Part shown: positions 24,022-33,031 of the stretch, piece after piece
How the letters are laid out: each line of letters begins with the position of its first letter
How positions within the stretch are numbered: position 1 is the stretch's first letter
Assembly: GCA_015066465.1 (NCBI GenBank)
Contig: SVOI01000020.1
Span: 1 to 37,703, forward strand
Direction of reading: 5' to 3'
DNA from: Oscillospiraceae bacterium
GTDB taxonomy: Bacteria > Bacillota > Clostridia > Oscillospirales > Acutalibacteraceae
Length of the DNA stretch: 37,703 nucleotides
Position numbers and translations under genes: made by a program
The notes under the pieces: model-generated
What the model was told of the DNA's origin: nothing
Databases searched by the model: none
The model's input: only the letters and a program-made list of their open reading frames with translations

Positions 24022-24708
24022 ATGAATAAAATACTTAGTGATTTATTTTCATTTCAGGATAATGAATACAGAGATTTTAACAGCAAGCTTATCCCTAATA
24101 TAGCCAAAGAAAATGTAATTGGTGTAAGAGTTCCTGTTTTAAGAAAATATGCGAAAGAAATTAAAAATTCTTCTCTTGAAAATGATTTTTTAAACTCATT
24201 ACCACATAAATATCTTGAAGAAAATATTTTACACGCTTTATTACTTGAAAATATAAAAACTTATGGTGATACAATAAACGCTTTGAATGAATTTTTGCCT
24301 TTCGTTGATAACTGGGCAGTTTGTGACATAATGAGCATAAAAATCTTCAAAAAACATCTTGATATTTTACCAGAACAGCTTGACGGGTGGCTTAATTCTT
24401 CACACCCATATACAATCCGCTTTGCGATAAAAATGTATATGACTTATTATCTTGACGAGAGCTTCAGCACCTCTTATATGACTAAAATATCAGAAATACA
24501 ATCCGGCGAATATTATGTAAATATGATGATTGCGTGGTATTTTGCTACCGCCCTCGCCAAACAATATGACACTGCAATAAAGTTTCTTGAAAGTAACAAA
24601 TTGCCCATTTGGGTGCATAACAAAACAATTCAGAAGGCAATAGAAAGCTATAGAATTACAAAAGAACAAAAAGAATATTTAAGAACGTTAAAAAGACAAA
24701 AGAACTGA
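24022..24708 (+). CDS. AlkD-like DNA alkylation repair protein
   Basis: HEAT-like-repeat glycosylase family (PF08713) that removes alkylated bases without base flipping in characterised members. 228 residues, usual length. Family features: IGVRVPVLRKYAKEI near the N-terminus, FVDNWAVCD in the centre, and GEYYVNMMIAWYFATALAK with the aromatic residues that line the DNA cleft. ATG 24022 follows GGGCGGTGA. Single gene with its own promoter; the stop codon is inside the terminator stem. Enzyme activity cannot be confirmed from motifs alone. Confidence 0.88.
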   Translation: MNKILSDLFSFQDNEYRDFNSKLIPNIAKENVIGVRVPVLRKYAKEIKNSSLENDFLNSLPHKYLEENILHALLLENIKTYGDTINALNEFLPFVDNWAVCDIMSIKIFKKHLDILPEQLDGWLNSSHPYTIRFAIKMYMTYYLDESFSTSYMTKISEIQSGEYYVNMMIAWYFATALAKQYDTAIKFLESNKLPIWVHNKTIQKAIESYRITKEQKEYLRTLKRQKN

Positions 24709-24734
24709 AGAACACCAATTCTTCAGTTCTTTTT
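24699..24734. terminator. Intrinsic terminator between convergent genes
   Basis: Perfect 14-bp stem AAAGAACTGAAGAA / TTCTTCAGTTCTTT, loop caccaa, then TT; it should work in both directions. Confidence 0.9.
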
Positions 24735-24738
24735 AAGT

Positions 24739-25026
24739 TTATCTCATTGCGTTTCTCATATCTCGAGCACCTTCTGAAACGCCTTCTGATACGTCAGTTA
24801 CAATGTCGCCTACTATTCCGTTTTCATTTTCACCTGAAACATCAGAAACTACGCCATCACTAACATCAGGTAAAGTCACAATATCTGTTGTATCGGAAGT
24901 TGTGTTTTCAGTTGTAGTAATAGTAGTTGTTGTCATATCCTCTGCATCATTACCACAGCCATAAAATAAAACTGCTACTAAAGCCACGCAAAGAATTGCA
25001 ACTGAGAGTGTTATAATCTTTTTCAT
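24739..25026 (-). CDS. Small Thr/Asp-rich lipoprotein
   Basis: 95 residues. ATG 25026 is preferred to the GTG at 25035, which sits too close to the AAAGGA site. Lipoprotein signal ends LFYGC. The mature part is a TTTTITTTENTTSDTT stretch followed by acidic repeats (DVSDGVVSDVSGENENG) and a short basic end (ARDMRNAMR). No domain recognised. It follows the ypeB gene on the same strand with a 54-bp gap and may be cotranscribed, hinting at a spore or germination role (inference only). Confidence 0.75.
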   Translation of the reverse strand: MKKIITLSVAILCVALVAVLFYGCGNDAEDMTTTTITTTENTTSDTTDIVTLPDVSDGVVSDVSGENENGIVGDIVTDVSEGVSEGARDMRNAMR

Positions 25027-25080
25027 TGATTTCACATCCTTTCTTTTTTATTTTTTCACAAATATTCTCTTTTATTACTG

Positions 25081-26424
25081 TTATTTTGTAAGAACTCCGT
25101 TATCGCTGTAAAGAAGTATTAAAATCTCCTCTTCTACACCTGTTTCTGGATTAATATAAACTAAAATTTCTTTTTCATCAGGTGCTACACAATGGTATTC
25201 ATAAGCAAAAACCTCTGTTCCGAAATCTGTTGGAATATAAACCTCTTTTGAAGATTTCACTTTTAATGTTGAATTAAGAAGTTTTTTTGCTTCATTTATT
25301 GTGTACTTCTTTTCAGTAGCATCATTTCTTTTAGTGTGGTTCATAAGATAACCCGTAGAATCAAACGCCGTTATATCGCCATTATCAAGAGCTATACTTA
25401 CCTTTATCAAATCGGTGTAATAAGTTATATTATCTTCATAAAAAGCAAAGTTAATTGTCATAATGCCATCTATCACGGCGTAATAGCTTTCTTTCACATT
25501 TTTGTAACCACGTTGGTTAAGGAAAAACTTTGCTTTTTCTATCGCTTCTTCGTGTGTTAAAGTGCTTTCATCTGCAAAGCGTGAATAAAGCATATAAGTC
25601 ACTATTCCACCCTTTTTAGTTACAGATATTGTCAAATCTGTATTGTAAAAGTTATAGCAATCAAGATTACCCTTGCTTTCACTAAGAAAATATAGCTCTG
25701 TTTCGTTTATATTTAAAAAAGTTGCCGCTTTTTTAAGTGCTTCTTCTTTAGAAATTTCTGGCAGATTTTCTATTAAATCAGATTTCTTTGTATCAACGTT
25801 ATCTGAAAACGGACCATCGTAAATAAGTGTAGGATAATCCTTCATAGTTTCAGTTGCATCGTCAAGCTCCTGACCTATATAAAGCTTTTCGTTTTCTGTA
25901 TCAGCTTTGAGTGTTGATTTTACGTGTTCAAAGCTCAAATCACCATTCTGCTCTTCACTTATGAGGTAATTGACTTCCTCGCTTAATTTATCAGCGTACC
26001 CTGAAAGTTTTTTCAAATTCTCTGTTTCTTCTTTTGAAATTTTTTCGCCCTTAGCACTTTTTTCATTGAGTGTCATTGTATATTCTCCTACCTGAGAGAG
26101 AAATTTATATATACTTGAAAGCTCTGCTTCACCATCTGTAATTTCTGAAAGATTTGTTTTTGCAGCAGTTGAAGCACGCCACACCTCAGTAGAAATACCT
26201 GCTATCATAGGCGTGGTTGAAGCGTATAAGCATTTATCTAAATTCACACTTATTGTATCAAGCTGTGTACCTAATTCTGTTAACGCTCTTTCTCTTGATG
26301 CCTTTAAAAGTCTGCTGCTTTTAACATAATTTACAGTACTTACCGCAGAAAGCGTTACAAGGCACACCATTATCGCCACTAAAAATGACGTTATTCTTAT
26401 TGACTTTCTTCTGCTTTTTTTCAT
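25081..26424 (-). CDS. ypeB: Germination protein YpeB
   Basis: In Bacillus, YpeB stabilises the cortex-lytic enzyme SleB in the spore inner membrane. 447 residues from ATG 26424 (GGGTGA site). One N-terminal membrane span (ITSFLVAIMVCLVTLSAVS) is followed by the YpeB core (LGTQLDTISVNLDKCLYAST), then PepSY-like repeats in the C-terminal half (ISKEEALKKAATFLNINE, LTHEEAIEKAKFFLNQRG, YTINEAKKLLNS). The usual neighbour sleB is not present in the window; instead a small lipoprotein gene follows. Fits the SASP gene in marking a spore former. Confidence 0.9.
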   Translation of the reverse strand: MKKSRRKSIRITSFLVAIMVCLVTLSAVSTVNYVKSSRLLKASRERALTELGTQLDTISVNLDKCLYASTTPMIAGISTEVWRASTAAKTNLSEITDGEAELSSIYKFLSQVGEYTMTLNEKSAKGEKISKEETENLKKLSGYADKLSEEVNYLISEEQNGDLSFEHVKSTLKADTENEKLYIGQELDDATETMKDYPTLIYDGPFSDNVDTKKSDLIENLPEISKEEALKKAATFLNINETELYFLSESKGNLDCYNFYNTDLTISVTKKGGIVTYMLYSRFADESTLTHEEAIEKAKFFLNQRGYKNVKESYYAVIDGIMTINFAFYEDNITYYTDLIKVSIALDNGDITAFDSTGYLMNHTKRNDATEKKYTINEAKKLLNSTLKVKSSKEVYIPTDFGTEVFAYEYHCVAPDEKEILVYINPETGVEEEILILLYSDNGVLTK

Positions 26425-26503
26425 ATTTATCACCCAAATTTTATTTTTTCCAAAAATTTAAAGATTTATTCATTATTTTCATAAGGAAACTTTATTAAAA
26501 GCA

Positions 26504-26532
26504 TTTACAAATTTTCTTTTATATTGTATAAT
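26504..26532 (+). promoter_or_regulatory. Promoter of the desulfurase-thiI operon
   Basis: TTTACA (26504-26509), 17-bp spacer, perfect TATAAT (26527-26532). Confidence 0.75.
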
Positions 26533-26560
26533 AAATCAGTTAAATGGAGGTGTATGCTCT

Positions 26561-27688
26561 TTGGCTTATTTTGATAATAGTGCTACTACAAAGCCTACTG
26601 AAAATGTTATTGATGCTATTAACTTTTCTCTTAGAGAATGTTGGGGTAATCCATCATCTCTTCACTCTTTAGGTACTAATTCAAACAATGCACTTAATAA
26701 AGCCAGAAAGCAGGTTTCTTCACTCTTAGGTTGCCCACCTGAAAATTTCTTTTTTACTTCGTCCGGCACAGGTGCTAACAACACCGCAATTTTTGGTGCT
26801 TACGAAAAACAAAAAAGACTCGGCAACAGAATTGTTACTACCTCTATTGAGCATCCAAGTGTTTTAGAGCCTATTAAAAGACTCGAACAAAATGGCGTTG
26901 AAGTCATAAGACTTACACCAGATAAAAACGGCAAAATAAACGAAGATGAATTATTTTCTGCAATCAATGATAAAACAATTTTAGTTTCTATGATGGCAGT
27001 AAATAATGAAGTTGGTTCCATTATGCCGGTTTCAAAAATCCGTTCTGCAGTCAAAAGAGCAAAAGCTCCCGCTTTAGTTCATTCTGACTGTGTTCAGGCT
27101 TTCGGTAAAATACCACTTTCACCAAATGCTCTTGGTGCAGATATTATTACCATAAGCGCTCATAAAATTCACGGCCCAAAAGGCGTTGGCGGAATTTATA
27201 TTAAAGCAAAAAATATTATTAAACCATATATGTTAGGTGGCGAACAGGAAAGCAATATTTTTGCTGGTACACAAGGTACACCTGCTATTATGGGCTTCGG
27301 CATTGCGGCAGAAGAAGCAAAAGATATAAAAGAAAACGCTGAAAAAGTTACAGAACTAAAAAACTATTTAGTTGAAAACATAAAAGCTTTAAAGAGTGTA
27401 AAAATCAACTCACCTGAGGATTCTATTCCTTATATTCTCAATATTTCAATTCTCGGTTTGCCAAGTCAGCCAATAGTAAACTTTATGAGTGAAAGAAATA
27501 TTCAGATTTCTGCTGGCTCTGCTTGTAAGATGGGTCACAGAAGCCCAGTCTTAACTGCAATGGGGTTAGACAGTAAAATAATTGATTCTGCTGTAAGAAT
27601 CAGTTTTTCAAGATATAACACACTCGACGAAGTCGAACAGTTAATAGAAGCAGTTAAAGAAATTAATAATAAGTACGGAAAAGGATAA
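26561..27688 (+). CDS. Cysteine desulfurase (NifS/IscS-like)
   Basis: PLP enzyme that removes sulfur from cysteine as an enzyme persulfide. 375 residues from TTG 26561 (GGAGGTG upstream). N-terminal YFDNSATTKP; PLP-lysine in ISAHKIHGPKG (Lys202); persulfide Cys322 in SAGSACKMGH, on a short loop. The next gene is thiI, 12 bp away, so the main sulfur acceptor is probably ThiI (as with NifZ-ThiI pairs in Firmicutes) rather than an Fe-S scaffold. Confidence 0.95.
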   Translation: MAYFDNSATTKPTENVIDAINFSLRECWGNPSSLHSLGTNSNNALNKARKQVSSLLGCPPENFFFTSSGTGANNTAIFGAYEKQKRLGNRIVTTSIEHPSVLEPIKRLEQNGVEVIRLTPDKNGKINEDELFSAINDKTILVSMMAVNNEVGSIMPVSKIRSAVKRAKAPALVHSDCVQAFGKIPLSPNALGADIITISAHKIHGPKGVGGIYIKAKNIIKPYMLGGEQESNIFAGTQGTPAIMGFGIAAEEAKDIKENAEKVTELKNYLVENIKALKSVKINSPEDSIPYILNISILGLPSQPIVNFMSERNIQISAGSACKMGHRSPVLTAMGLDSKIIDSAVRISFSRYNTLDEVEQLIEAVKEINNKYGKG

Positions 27689-27700
27689 TCAAGGATAATT

Positions 27701-28888
27701 ATGAAAGAAATTATTCTCATTAAAGACGGCGAATTAGCTTTAAAAGGGTTAAACCGTTCTACATTTGAAGACGTTTTAGTTAAAAATATTCGTTGGCGTA
27801 TAAAAAAATATGGCAACTTTCAGTTTAAAAAATCACAATCAACAATAACTATTACCCCTATTGATGATGACATTGATTTTGAAGCAGTTTGTTATGAAAT
27901 TTCTCACGTTTTCGGTATTGCAGGTTTTTCACGTGCCGCAGTAACTGAAAAGGATATTGATAAAATATTAGATTTAGCTCCGGTATATTTAAAAGACCAG
28001 TTAGAAGAAGTTACAACTTTTAAAGTTGAAGCAAAAAGAGCAGATAAAAAATTCCCTCTCACTTCACCTGAGATTTCAGCTGCCTTAGGTGAAAGACTTT
28101 TAGACACTTTCCCTCACCTTACTGTTGACGTTCACAACCCTGAAATCACAGTTACTGTTGAAATTCGTGAAGATGCTTACATAAGAGGTAATCAAACAAA
28201 GGGTGCTGGCGGTATGCCAGTTGGCACGTCAGGTAAAGGTTTACTTCTCATTTCTGGTGGTATTGATAGCCCTGTCGCAGGGTATATGATGGCAAAACGT
28301 GGTATTGACCTTTCTGCAATTCACTTTGCTTCACCACCATACACTTCAGAAAGAGCAGAGCAAAAAGTTCACGAGCTTCTTTCAAAGGTTGCTCTTTACA
28401 GTGGCAGAATTGCTCTTTACACAGTTCCTTTTACACACATTCAGGAAGAAATCAAAGAAAAATGCCCTGAAGATTGCTTTACACTTATTATGCGTCGCTT
28501 TATGATGCGAATTGCAAATATGTTGGCAGAAAAAATTGACTGTCACGCTCTTATTACTGGTGAAAGCGTAGCTCAGGTTGCAAGTCAGACAATGCTTGCA
28601 TTAGGTTGTACTGATGCCGTTTCTTCACTTCCTGTATTCCGTCCTGTTATTGGTATGGATAAGGAAGAAATTATAAGAATTTCAAGGCAGATTAATACTT
28701 TTGAAATTTCAATTCAGCCTTACGAAGATTGTTGCACAGTATTCACACCTAAGCATCCTAAAACAAAACCGATTTTAGCCGATATAGAAAAAGCAGAAGA
28801 ACCATTAGATATTGATGCTCTCTGTGAAGAAGCTGTTAACGGCATAAAGAAAATTTTTATAAATTCAGACGGTGTTCAGAATGCTTGA
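27701..28888 (+). CDS. thiI: tRNA 4-thiouridine synthase ThiI
   Basis: Adenylates and thiolates U8 of tRNA. 395 residues: N-terminal ferredoxin-like and THUMP domains (about 1-165), then the PP-loop ATPase with SGGIDSPVAG (185-194) and conserved KAxx-type region TGESVAQVASQT. There is no C-terminal rhodanese domain, as usual in Firmicutes, where the desulfurase upstream provides the persulfide. ATG 27701 follows AAGGA. It overlaps pncC by 8 bases. Confidence 0.95.
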   Translation: MKEIILIKDGELALKGLNRSTFEDVLVKNIRWRIKKYGNFQFKKSQSTITITPIDDDIDFEAVCYEISHVFGIAGFSRAAVTEKDIDKILDLAPVYLKDQLEEVTTFKVEAKRADKKFPLTSPEISAALGERLLDTFPHLTVDVHNPEITVTVEIREDAYIRGNQTKGAGGMPVGTSGKGLLLISGGIDSPVAGYMMAKRGIDLSAIHFASPPYTSERAEQKVHELLSKVALYSGRIALYTVPFTHIQEEIKEKCPEDCFTLIMRRFMMRIANMLAEKIDCHALITGESVAQVASQTMLALGCTDAVSSLPVFRPVIGMDKEEIIRISRQINTFEISIQPYEDCCTVFTPKHPKTKPILADIEKAEEPLDIDALCEEAVNGIKKIFINSDGVQNA

Positions 28889-29375
28889 AAATGAATTAAT
28901 TTCTCTCGGCGAAAGAGTTGTTGAAAGATTCAAAAAAGAAAAACTCACCTTAAGCACGGCAGAATCGTGCACTGGTGGGTGGCTCAGTAAAATTATCACC
29001 GAAATAAGCGGTGCCTCAGAAATTTTTATGGGTGGCATTTGCTCTTACAGTAACGATATAAAAATGAACGTTTTAGGCGTTAAAGAAGATACTCTTAAAA
29101 CTTTTGGTGCTGTAAGCGAAGAAACCGCAAGAGAAATGTCACAAGGTGTCTTAAAACTTATGAAAACCTCTGTCGGTGTCGGCATTACTGGTATTGCTGG
29201 TCCAAACTCTGACAACACCAATAAAAAAGTAGGGCTTATATTCATTTCGATAACCCATAACGGCAAAACCGACGTAATAAAATTAGAAAATGATTTTTCT
29301 GACGATGTTCGTTATAAAAATAGGTTTACTGCGGTAAAAACAGTACTTAATTTTTTAGGGAATGAGGAATTATGA
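28881..29375 (+). CDS. pncC: Nicotinamide-nucleotide amidase PncC (CinA C-terminal domain)
   Basis: Deamidates NMN to NaMN, recycling pyridine nucleotides. 164 residues, stand-alone CinA C-domain. Signatures: TLSTAESCTGGWLSKIITEISGAS (with catalytic-region Ser/Cys), GGICSYSNDIKMNVLGV, GAVSEETAREM and GITGIAGP. ATG 28881 overlaps the thiI stop; its own stop overlaps the sortase start (ATGA), so all three are translationally coupled. A degenerate full-length CinA-like protein is encoded two genes downstream. Confidence 0.93.
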   Translation: MLENELISLGERVVERFKKEKLTLSTAESCTGGWLSKIITEISGASEIFMGGICSYSNDIKMNVLGVKEDTLKTFGAVSEETAREMSQGVLKLMKTSVGVGITGIAGPNSDNTNKKVGLIFISITHNGKTDVIKLENDFSDDVRYKNRFTAVKTVLNFLGNEEL

Positions 29376-30445
29376 AGGATAATAACAAAGCTACAGTTTC
29401 AGAAAACTTAGTTCACTTTGAAAAGGTTGAAGAAACAGTTATCCGCTCATATAATCCTAAAAAAGAAGAAATCAAGAAAAAAGTGAGAAGAAAATTCGCT
29501 TTAAGAAAACTGCGCCAGATAGTTTCACTTATTTCTGCCTTTGCAGTTTTAGTTTCTGCCTTCTTTTTAGGAAAACGCGGATTTGAAACTTACCTTGCTC
29601 ACAATCAGGAAAAAAAGAGTGAGGAATTAATTATACCTAACGAAGTAACAAAAGAACTTTCTAATATGACAGAAGAAGAAGCGTGGGCTTATCTTTATGA
29701 GAAATATCCACATCTTTTAGATATTGTCTTCCCTGTCGGCTTCAATCACGAATATGCATTATATTATGCTGAAAACCCTGACACAGTGGGATACATTAAA
29801 ATTGAAGGGACTAATATAGATACTCCCGTGGTACAAGCAGACAACAATAAATATTACTTAAACCACGACTTCCACGGCAAATACACAAGCTACGGCGAAA
29901 TTTACGCTACTTATATAGCAAATCTTAATCCGCTTGACAGAAATATTCTTATATATGGTCACAATATGAACGATGGTTCCCGTTTTGCTTCATTAAAGCA
30001 TTACAAATCCATTGACTATTTCAAAAAACATCCTGTTATAGAATTCAACACACTTTATGAAAAACACAAGTGGAAAATTTACGCTGTTATTATCACAAAC
30101 GGCAATGTTAAAGGCGATAACGGTTATTTCTTCGACTTCACCTTTAACCAATGCTCAGACACTTGTTTTGAGGAATATTTAGTTGAAGTTGATAAACGAA
30201 AGCTTTACGAAACAGGCGTTGACATTCTCCCGACTGATAAGCTTATAACTCTCTGCACCTGTACTTATGAATTCAACGATGCAAGGCTTATTGTTATAGC
30301 AAGAATGGTACGTGACGGCGAAAGTGAAGAGGTTGATGTTTCTCTTGCCAAGAAGAAAGAAACACCAGTAAAATATCCTTCTTCTTATTACAGTGATAAA
30401 TCAAAAAATCCATATAAAGACGACCCTAAGTGGTATTTATACTAA
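29372..30445 (+). CDS. Class B sortase
   Basis: Cysteine transpeptidase that attaches surface proteins to the wall. 357 residues: basic cytoplasmic N-terminus, one membrane span (about 48-67), extracellular sortase domain. Catalytic triad: His197 (YGHNMNDG), Cys297 (TLCTCTYEF) and Arg305 (FNDARLIVIAR). The acidic segment before the core and the KHKWKIYAVI strand are typical of class B. A substrate with a C-terminal sorting signal was not found adjacent; the following membrane protein has a Pro/Thr tail but no obvious motif plus hydrophobic helix plus basic end. Confidence 0.93.
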   Translation: MKDNNKATVSENLVHFEKVEETVIRSYNPKKEEIKKKVRRKFALRKLRQIVSLISAFAVLVSAFFLGKRGFETYLAHNQEKKSEELIIPNEVTKELSNMTEEEAWAYLYEKYPHLLDIVFPVGFNHEYALYYAENPDTVGYIKIEGTNIDTPVVQADNNKYYLNHDFHGKYTSYGEIYATYIANLNPLDRNILIYGHNMNDGSRFASLKHYKSIDYFKKHPVIEFNTLYEKHKWKIYAVIITNGNVKGDNGYFFDFTFNQCSDTCFEEYLVEVDKRKLYETGVDILPTDKLITLCTCTYEFNDARLIVIARMVRDGESEEVDVSLAKKKETPVKYPSSYYSDKSKNPYKDDPKWYLY

Positions 30446-30463
30446 TTGCGAGGTGTAACTGAA

Positions 30464-31966
30464 TTGAAAATTAAAGCATTTTCATTTGAGCGTGACAGTT
30501 TTACTCTTTCTGATGTAAAAAAATCTGTTATTGATACTCTTGATGGTGCAGGACTTTATTTTGAAAGCTTTTCTAATGCAAATTCATTCTTTGAAGCAGT
30601 ATCTTCTTCAATGGATGATAACGATGCAGTTATTTTAGGTATCGAAAGCTCTCTTTACTTAAAATTCAAACCAATTCTTATAAAAGCTTTTAACTTCACC
30701 CCTGCTTACAGTTCAAGAATTCAGAGCAGAATCCCAGGAAGTATTTCTGATGAAAAAACAAGAAAAGCTCATATGCTTATTCCAAATGAATCATCAGAAC
30801 TTTTAACTCCTGATGGACTTTACAGCGGTTTCTACATTATTTCTGAAGGTAAGCACATTGTTGTTCTTCCATTAAAGAAAGATTTAAGTGTAAATCTTCT
30901 TAAAAATACTGATTTCCCTTTCATTAAAAAGCAGAAAATTTCAGTAGTTTCTGTTGACGAAGAACCTACAGATGATATTTTAGTAAAAGCCGAGGCAGTT
31001 GTTCAGAAATTAGTTGATTATGATTTAACAGTTGCTATTCCTACAACTCCTGCAGCTTTGACTCTTCAGGACAGATTAAACACAATAGATGGTGGCGATA
31101 GAATTATTTTCACACCATTTGTGAGCGATAAAGGCATTACTGAGCCAAAAGAATATTCAGCAGAATTAGCACGTGGCGCTAAGGAATTAAGAAATGCCAA
31201 TATCGGTGCTACAATCTCTACAATATTCAGAGAGAAAAAGGGTGACATCACTCTCAGCTACTACGCTTTTATAGGCGTTGCTATTGAAGATAAGGTTGTT
31301 GTAAGAAAACTTATTGCAACTGCAGATGAAAGCGTTCCTAACTTAGTTAAAGAAGCAACTATTGAGCTTTATAATTTAATAGATAAATACATTGATGAAT
31401 ATGTATTTAAAGCAGACGCACCTGAAGAAGAAATTGAAAAATATGAAACTGCACAAATTGAAACTGAGGTTGCAGCCGAAATGCGACCAACCGCTTCACT
31501 TAGCAGAAATGGTATGATTGCAGCAATATCTATCCTCGTTCTTGCAGTTGTTGCTTGTATTGCAGTGGGATTCAAATTCAGTGATTATTTAGTTTCAACT
31601 GATGATGAACCCGAAACAGAAGTGCTTCAGCAACAAGTTGAAACAACTACTCCAGGCGGTGGCGAATTACCACCAAAGACAACATTACCAATTCCATCTT
31701 CTACAACTGAAAAAGAAGATGACGAACCTTCAACTAAAAAACCTAATCAGATTACTGAGTTTGTATCAAAACCTGAACCTACAACTTCTATTTTTGATGT
31801 AGAAGAAAACAAAATTCCAAATACAACTCGTCCACAACAGCAAAGACCTACTACAACTAAACCTACAACTACAAAACCAACCACAACAAAAGAACCAGAA
31901 ACAGAAAAACCAACTGAAGAAGAAACAACAAAAAGACCTGGTTTCATTGTGGATTCAATGGGTTAA
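30464..31966 (+). CDS. Membrane-anchored degenerate CinA-like protein with Thr/Pro-rich tail
   Basis: 500 residues from TTG 30464 (GAGGTG upstream; the frame opens at 30446 but lacks a site there). The first ~165 residues loosely follow the MoCF/CinA N-domain: early KSVIDTLDGAGLYFES, later KAHMLIPNESSELLTPDGLY and HIVVLPLKK. The next ~170 resemble a CinA C-domain (YDLTVAIPTTPAALTLQDRL, then ELARGAKELRNANIGATIST) without the catalytic TAESCTGG core. A membrane span follows (about 352-372), then an extracellular Thr/Pro/Glu tail (TTKPTTTKPTTT). The CinA relationship is inferred from partial resemblance and from pncC two genes upstream. Function unknown; probably no longer catalytic. Confidence 0.6.
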   Translation: MKIKAFSFERDSFTLSDVKKSVIDTLDGAGLYFESFSNANSFFEAVSSSMDDNDAVILGIESSLYLKFKPILIKAFNFTPAYSSRIQSRIPGSISDEKTRKAHMLIPNESSELLTPDGLYSGFYIISEGKHIVVLPLKKDLSVNLLKNTDFPFIKKQKISVVSVDEEPTDDILVKAEAVVQKLVDYDLTVAIPTTPAALTLQDRLNTIDGGDRIIFTPFVSDKGITEPKEYSAELARGAKELRNANIGATISTIFREKKGDITLSYYAFIGVAIEDKVVVRKLIATADESVPNLVKEATIELYNLIDKYIDEYVFKADAPEEEIEKYETAQIETEVAAEMRPTASLSRNGMIAAISILVLAVVACIAVGFKFSDYLVSTDDEPETEVLQQQVETTTPGGGELPPKTTLPIPSSTTEKEDDEPSTKKPNQITEFVSKPEPTTSIFDVEENKIPNTTRPQQQRPTTTKPTTTKPTTTKEPETEKPTEEETTKRPGFIVDSMG

Positions 31967-32006
31967 TAAATTTACAACAAAAAATTCTTAAGAAGGGGTT
32001 TTAAAA

Positions 32007-33023
32007 ATGGCAGTACTTATTACAGGCGGTGCAGGCTACATTGGCTCTCACGCAGCAGTTGAATTTTTAAACAATGACAGAGATATAATTATTCTCGACA
32101 ACTTCTATAACAGTTGCCCTGAATCATTAAACAGAATTAAAAAAATCACAGGCAAGGATTTTAAATTCTATGAATGTGATATTAATGACAGAGAGGGCTT
32201 AGAAAAGATTTTCTCAGAAAACGAAATTGATTCTGTTATTCACTTTGCAGGTCTTAAGGCTGTTGGTGAATCTTGTGAAAAACCACTTTTATATTACTAC
32301 AATAACATTTCTGGTACAGTTGCTCTTTGCGAGGTAATGGCAAAATATGGCTGTAAAACAATCGTTTTCAGTTCTTCTGCAACTGTTTATGGTGAGCACA
32401 ATGTTTCACCACTTAATGAAGAAATGCCTACTGGTGGCACAACTAACCCTTACGGCACAACAAAATATTTCATTGAAAGAATTCTTATAGACTTAGCAAA
32501 AGCAGACCCAGAATGGTCAGTTTGCATTCTTCGTTACTTCAACCCACTCGGTGCACACGAAAGTGGTACTATCGGTGAAGCACCAAACGGAATTCCAAAC
32601 AACTTAATGCCATATATCACACAGGTTGCTGTTGGCAAACGCCCTCATCTTAATGTGTTTGGTGACGATTACGACACACCAGACGGCACAGGCGTTCGTG
32701 ACTACATACACGTTGTAGACCTTGCAAAAGGTCACTTAAAGGCTTTAGACAAAGCGTATTCAGTAAAAGGCGTTAATATTTATAACCTTGGTACTGGTTG
32801 TGGTTACAGCGTTTTAGAAGTTGTTAAAGCATTTGAAAAAGCTTCTGGCGTTACAATTCCTTACGTGGTTCAGCCACGTCGCCCTGGTGATATTGCAACT
32901 TGCTATTCAAATCCACAGAAGGCAGAAAAAGAATTAGGCTGGAAAGCAGAAAAAGGCATTGACGAAATGTGTGCTGACTCTTACAGATGGCAGAGCCAGA
33001 ACCCTAACGGATATGAGGATTGA
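32007..33023 (+). CDS. galE: UDP-glucose 4-epimerase
   Basis: Interconverts UDP-glucose and UDP-galactose using bound NAD. 338 residues, standard length. Rossmann motif GGAGYIGSH, substrate region [11 protein letters not shown], catalytic SSSATVYG with Tyr-x3-Lys as YGTTK, then RYFNPLGAH and [26 protein letters not shown] precedes ATG 32007. The stop is within a few bases of the GH13 gene, so both are probably cotranscribed for glycan use or surface polysaccharide synthesis. Confidence 0.96.
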   Translation: MAVLITGGAGYIGSHAAVEFLNNDRDIIILDNFYNSCPESLNRIKKITGKDFKFYECDINDREGLEKIFSENEIDSVIHFAGLKAVGESCEKPLLYYYNNISGTVALCEVMAKYGCKTIVFSSSATVYGEHNVSPLNEEMPTGGTTNPYGTTKYFIERILIDLAKADPEWSVCILRYFNPLGAHESGTIGEAPNGIPNNLMPYITQVAVGKRPHLNVFGDDYDTPDGTGVRDYIHVVDLAKGHLKALDKAYSVKGVNIYNLGTGCGYSVLEVVKAFEKASGVTIPYVVQPRRPGDIATCYSNPQKAEKELGWKAEKGIDEMCADSYRWQSQNPNGYED

Positions 33024-33031
33024 TTAAATTG

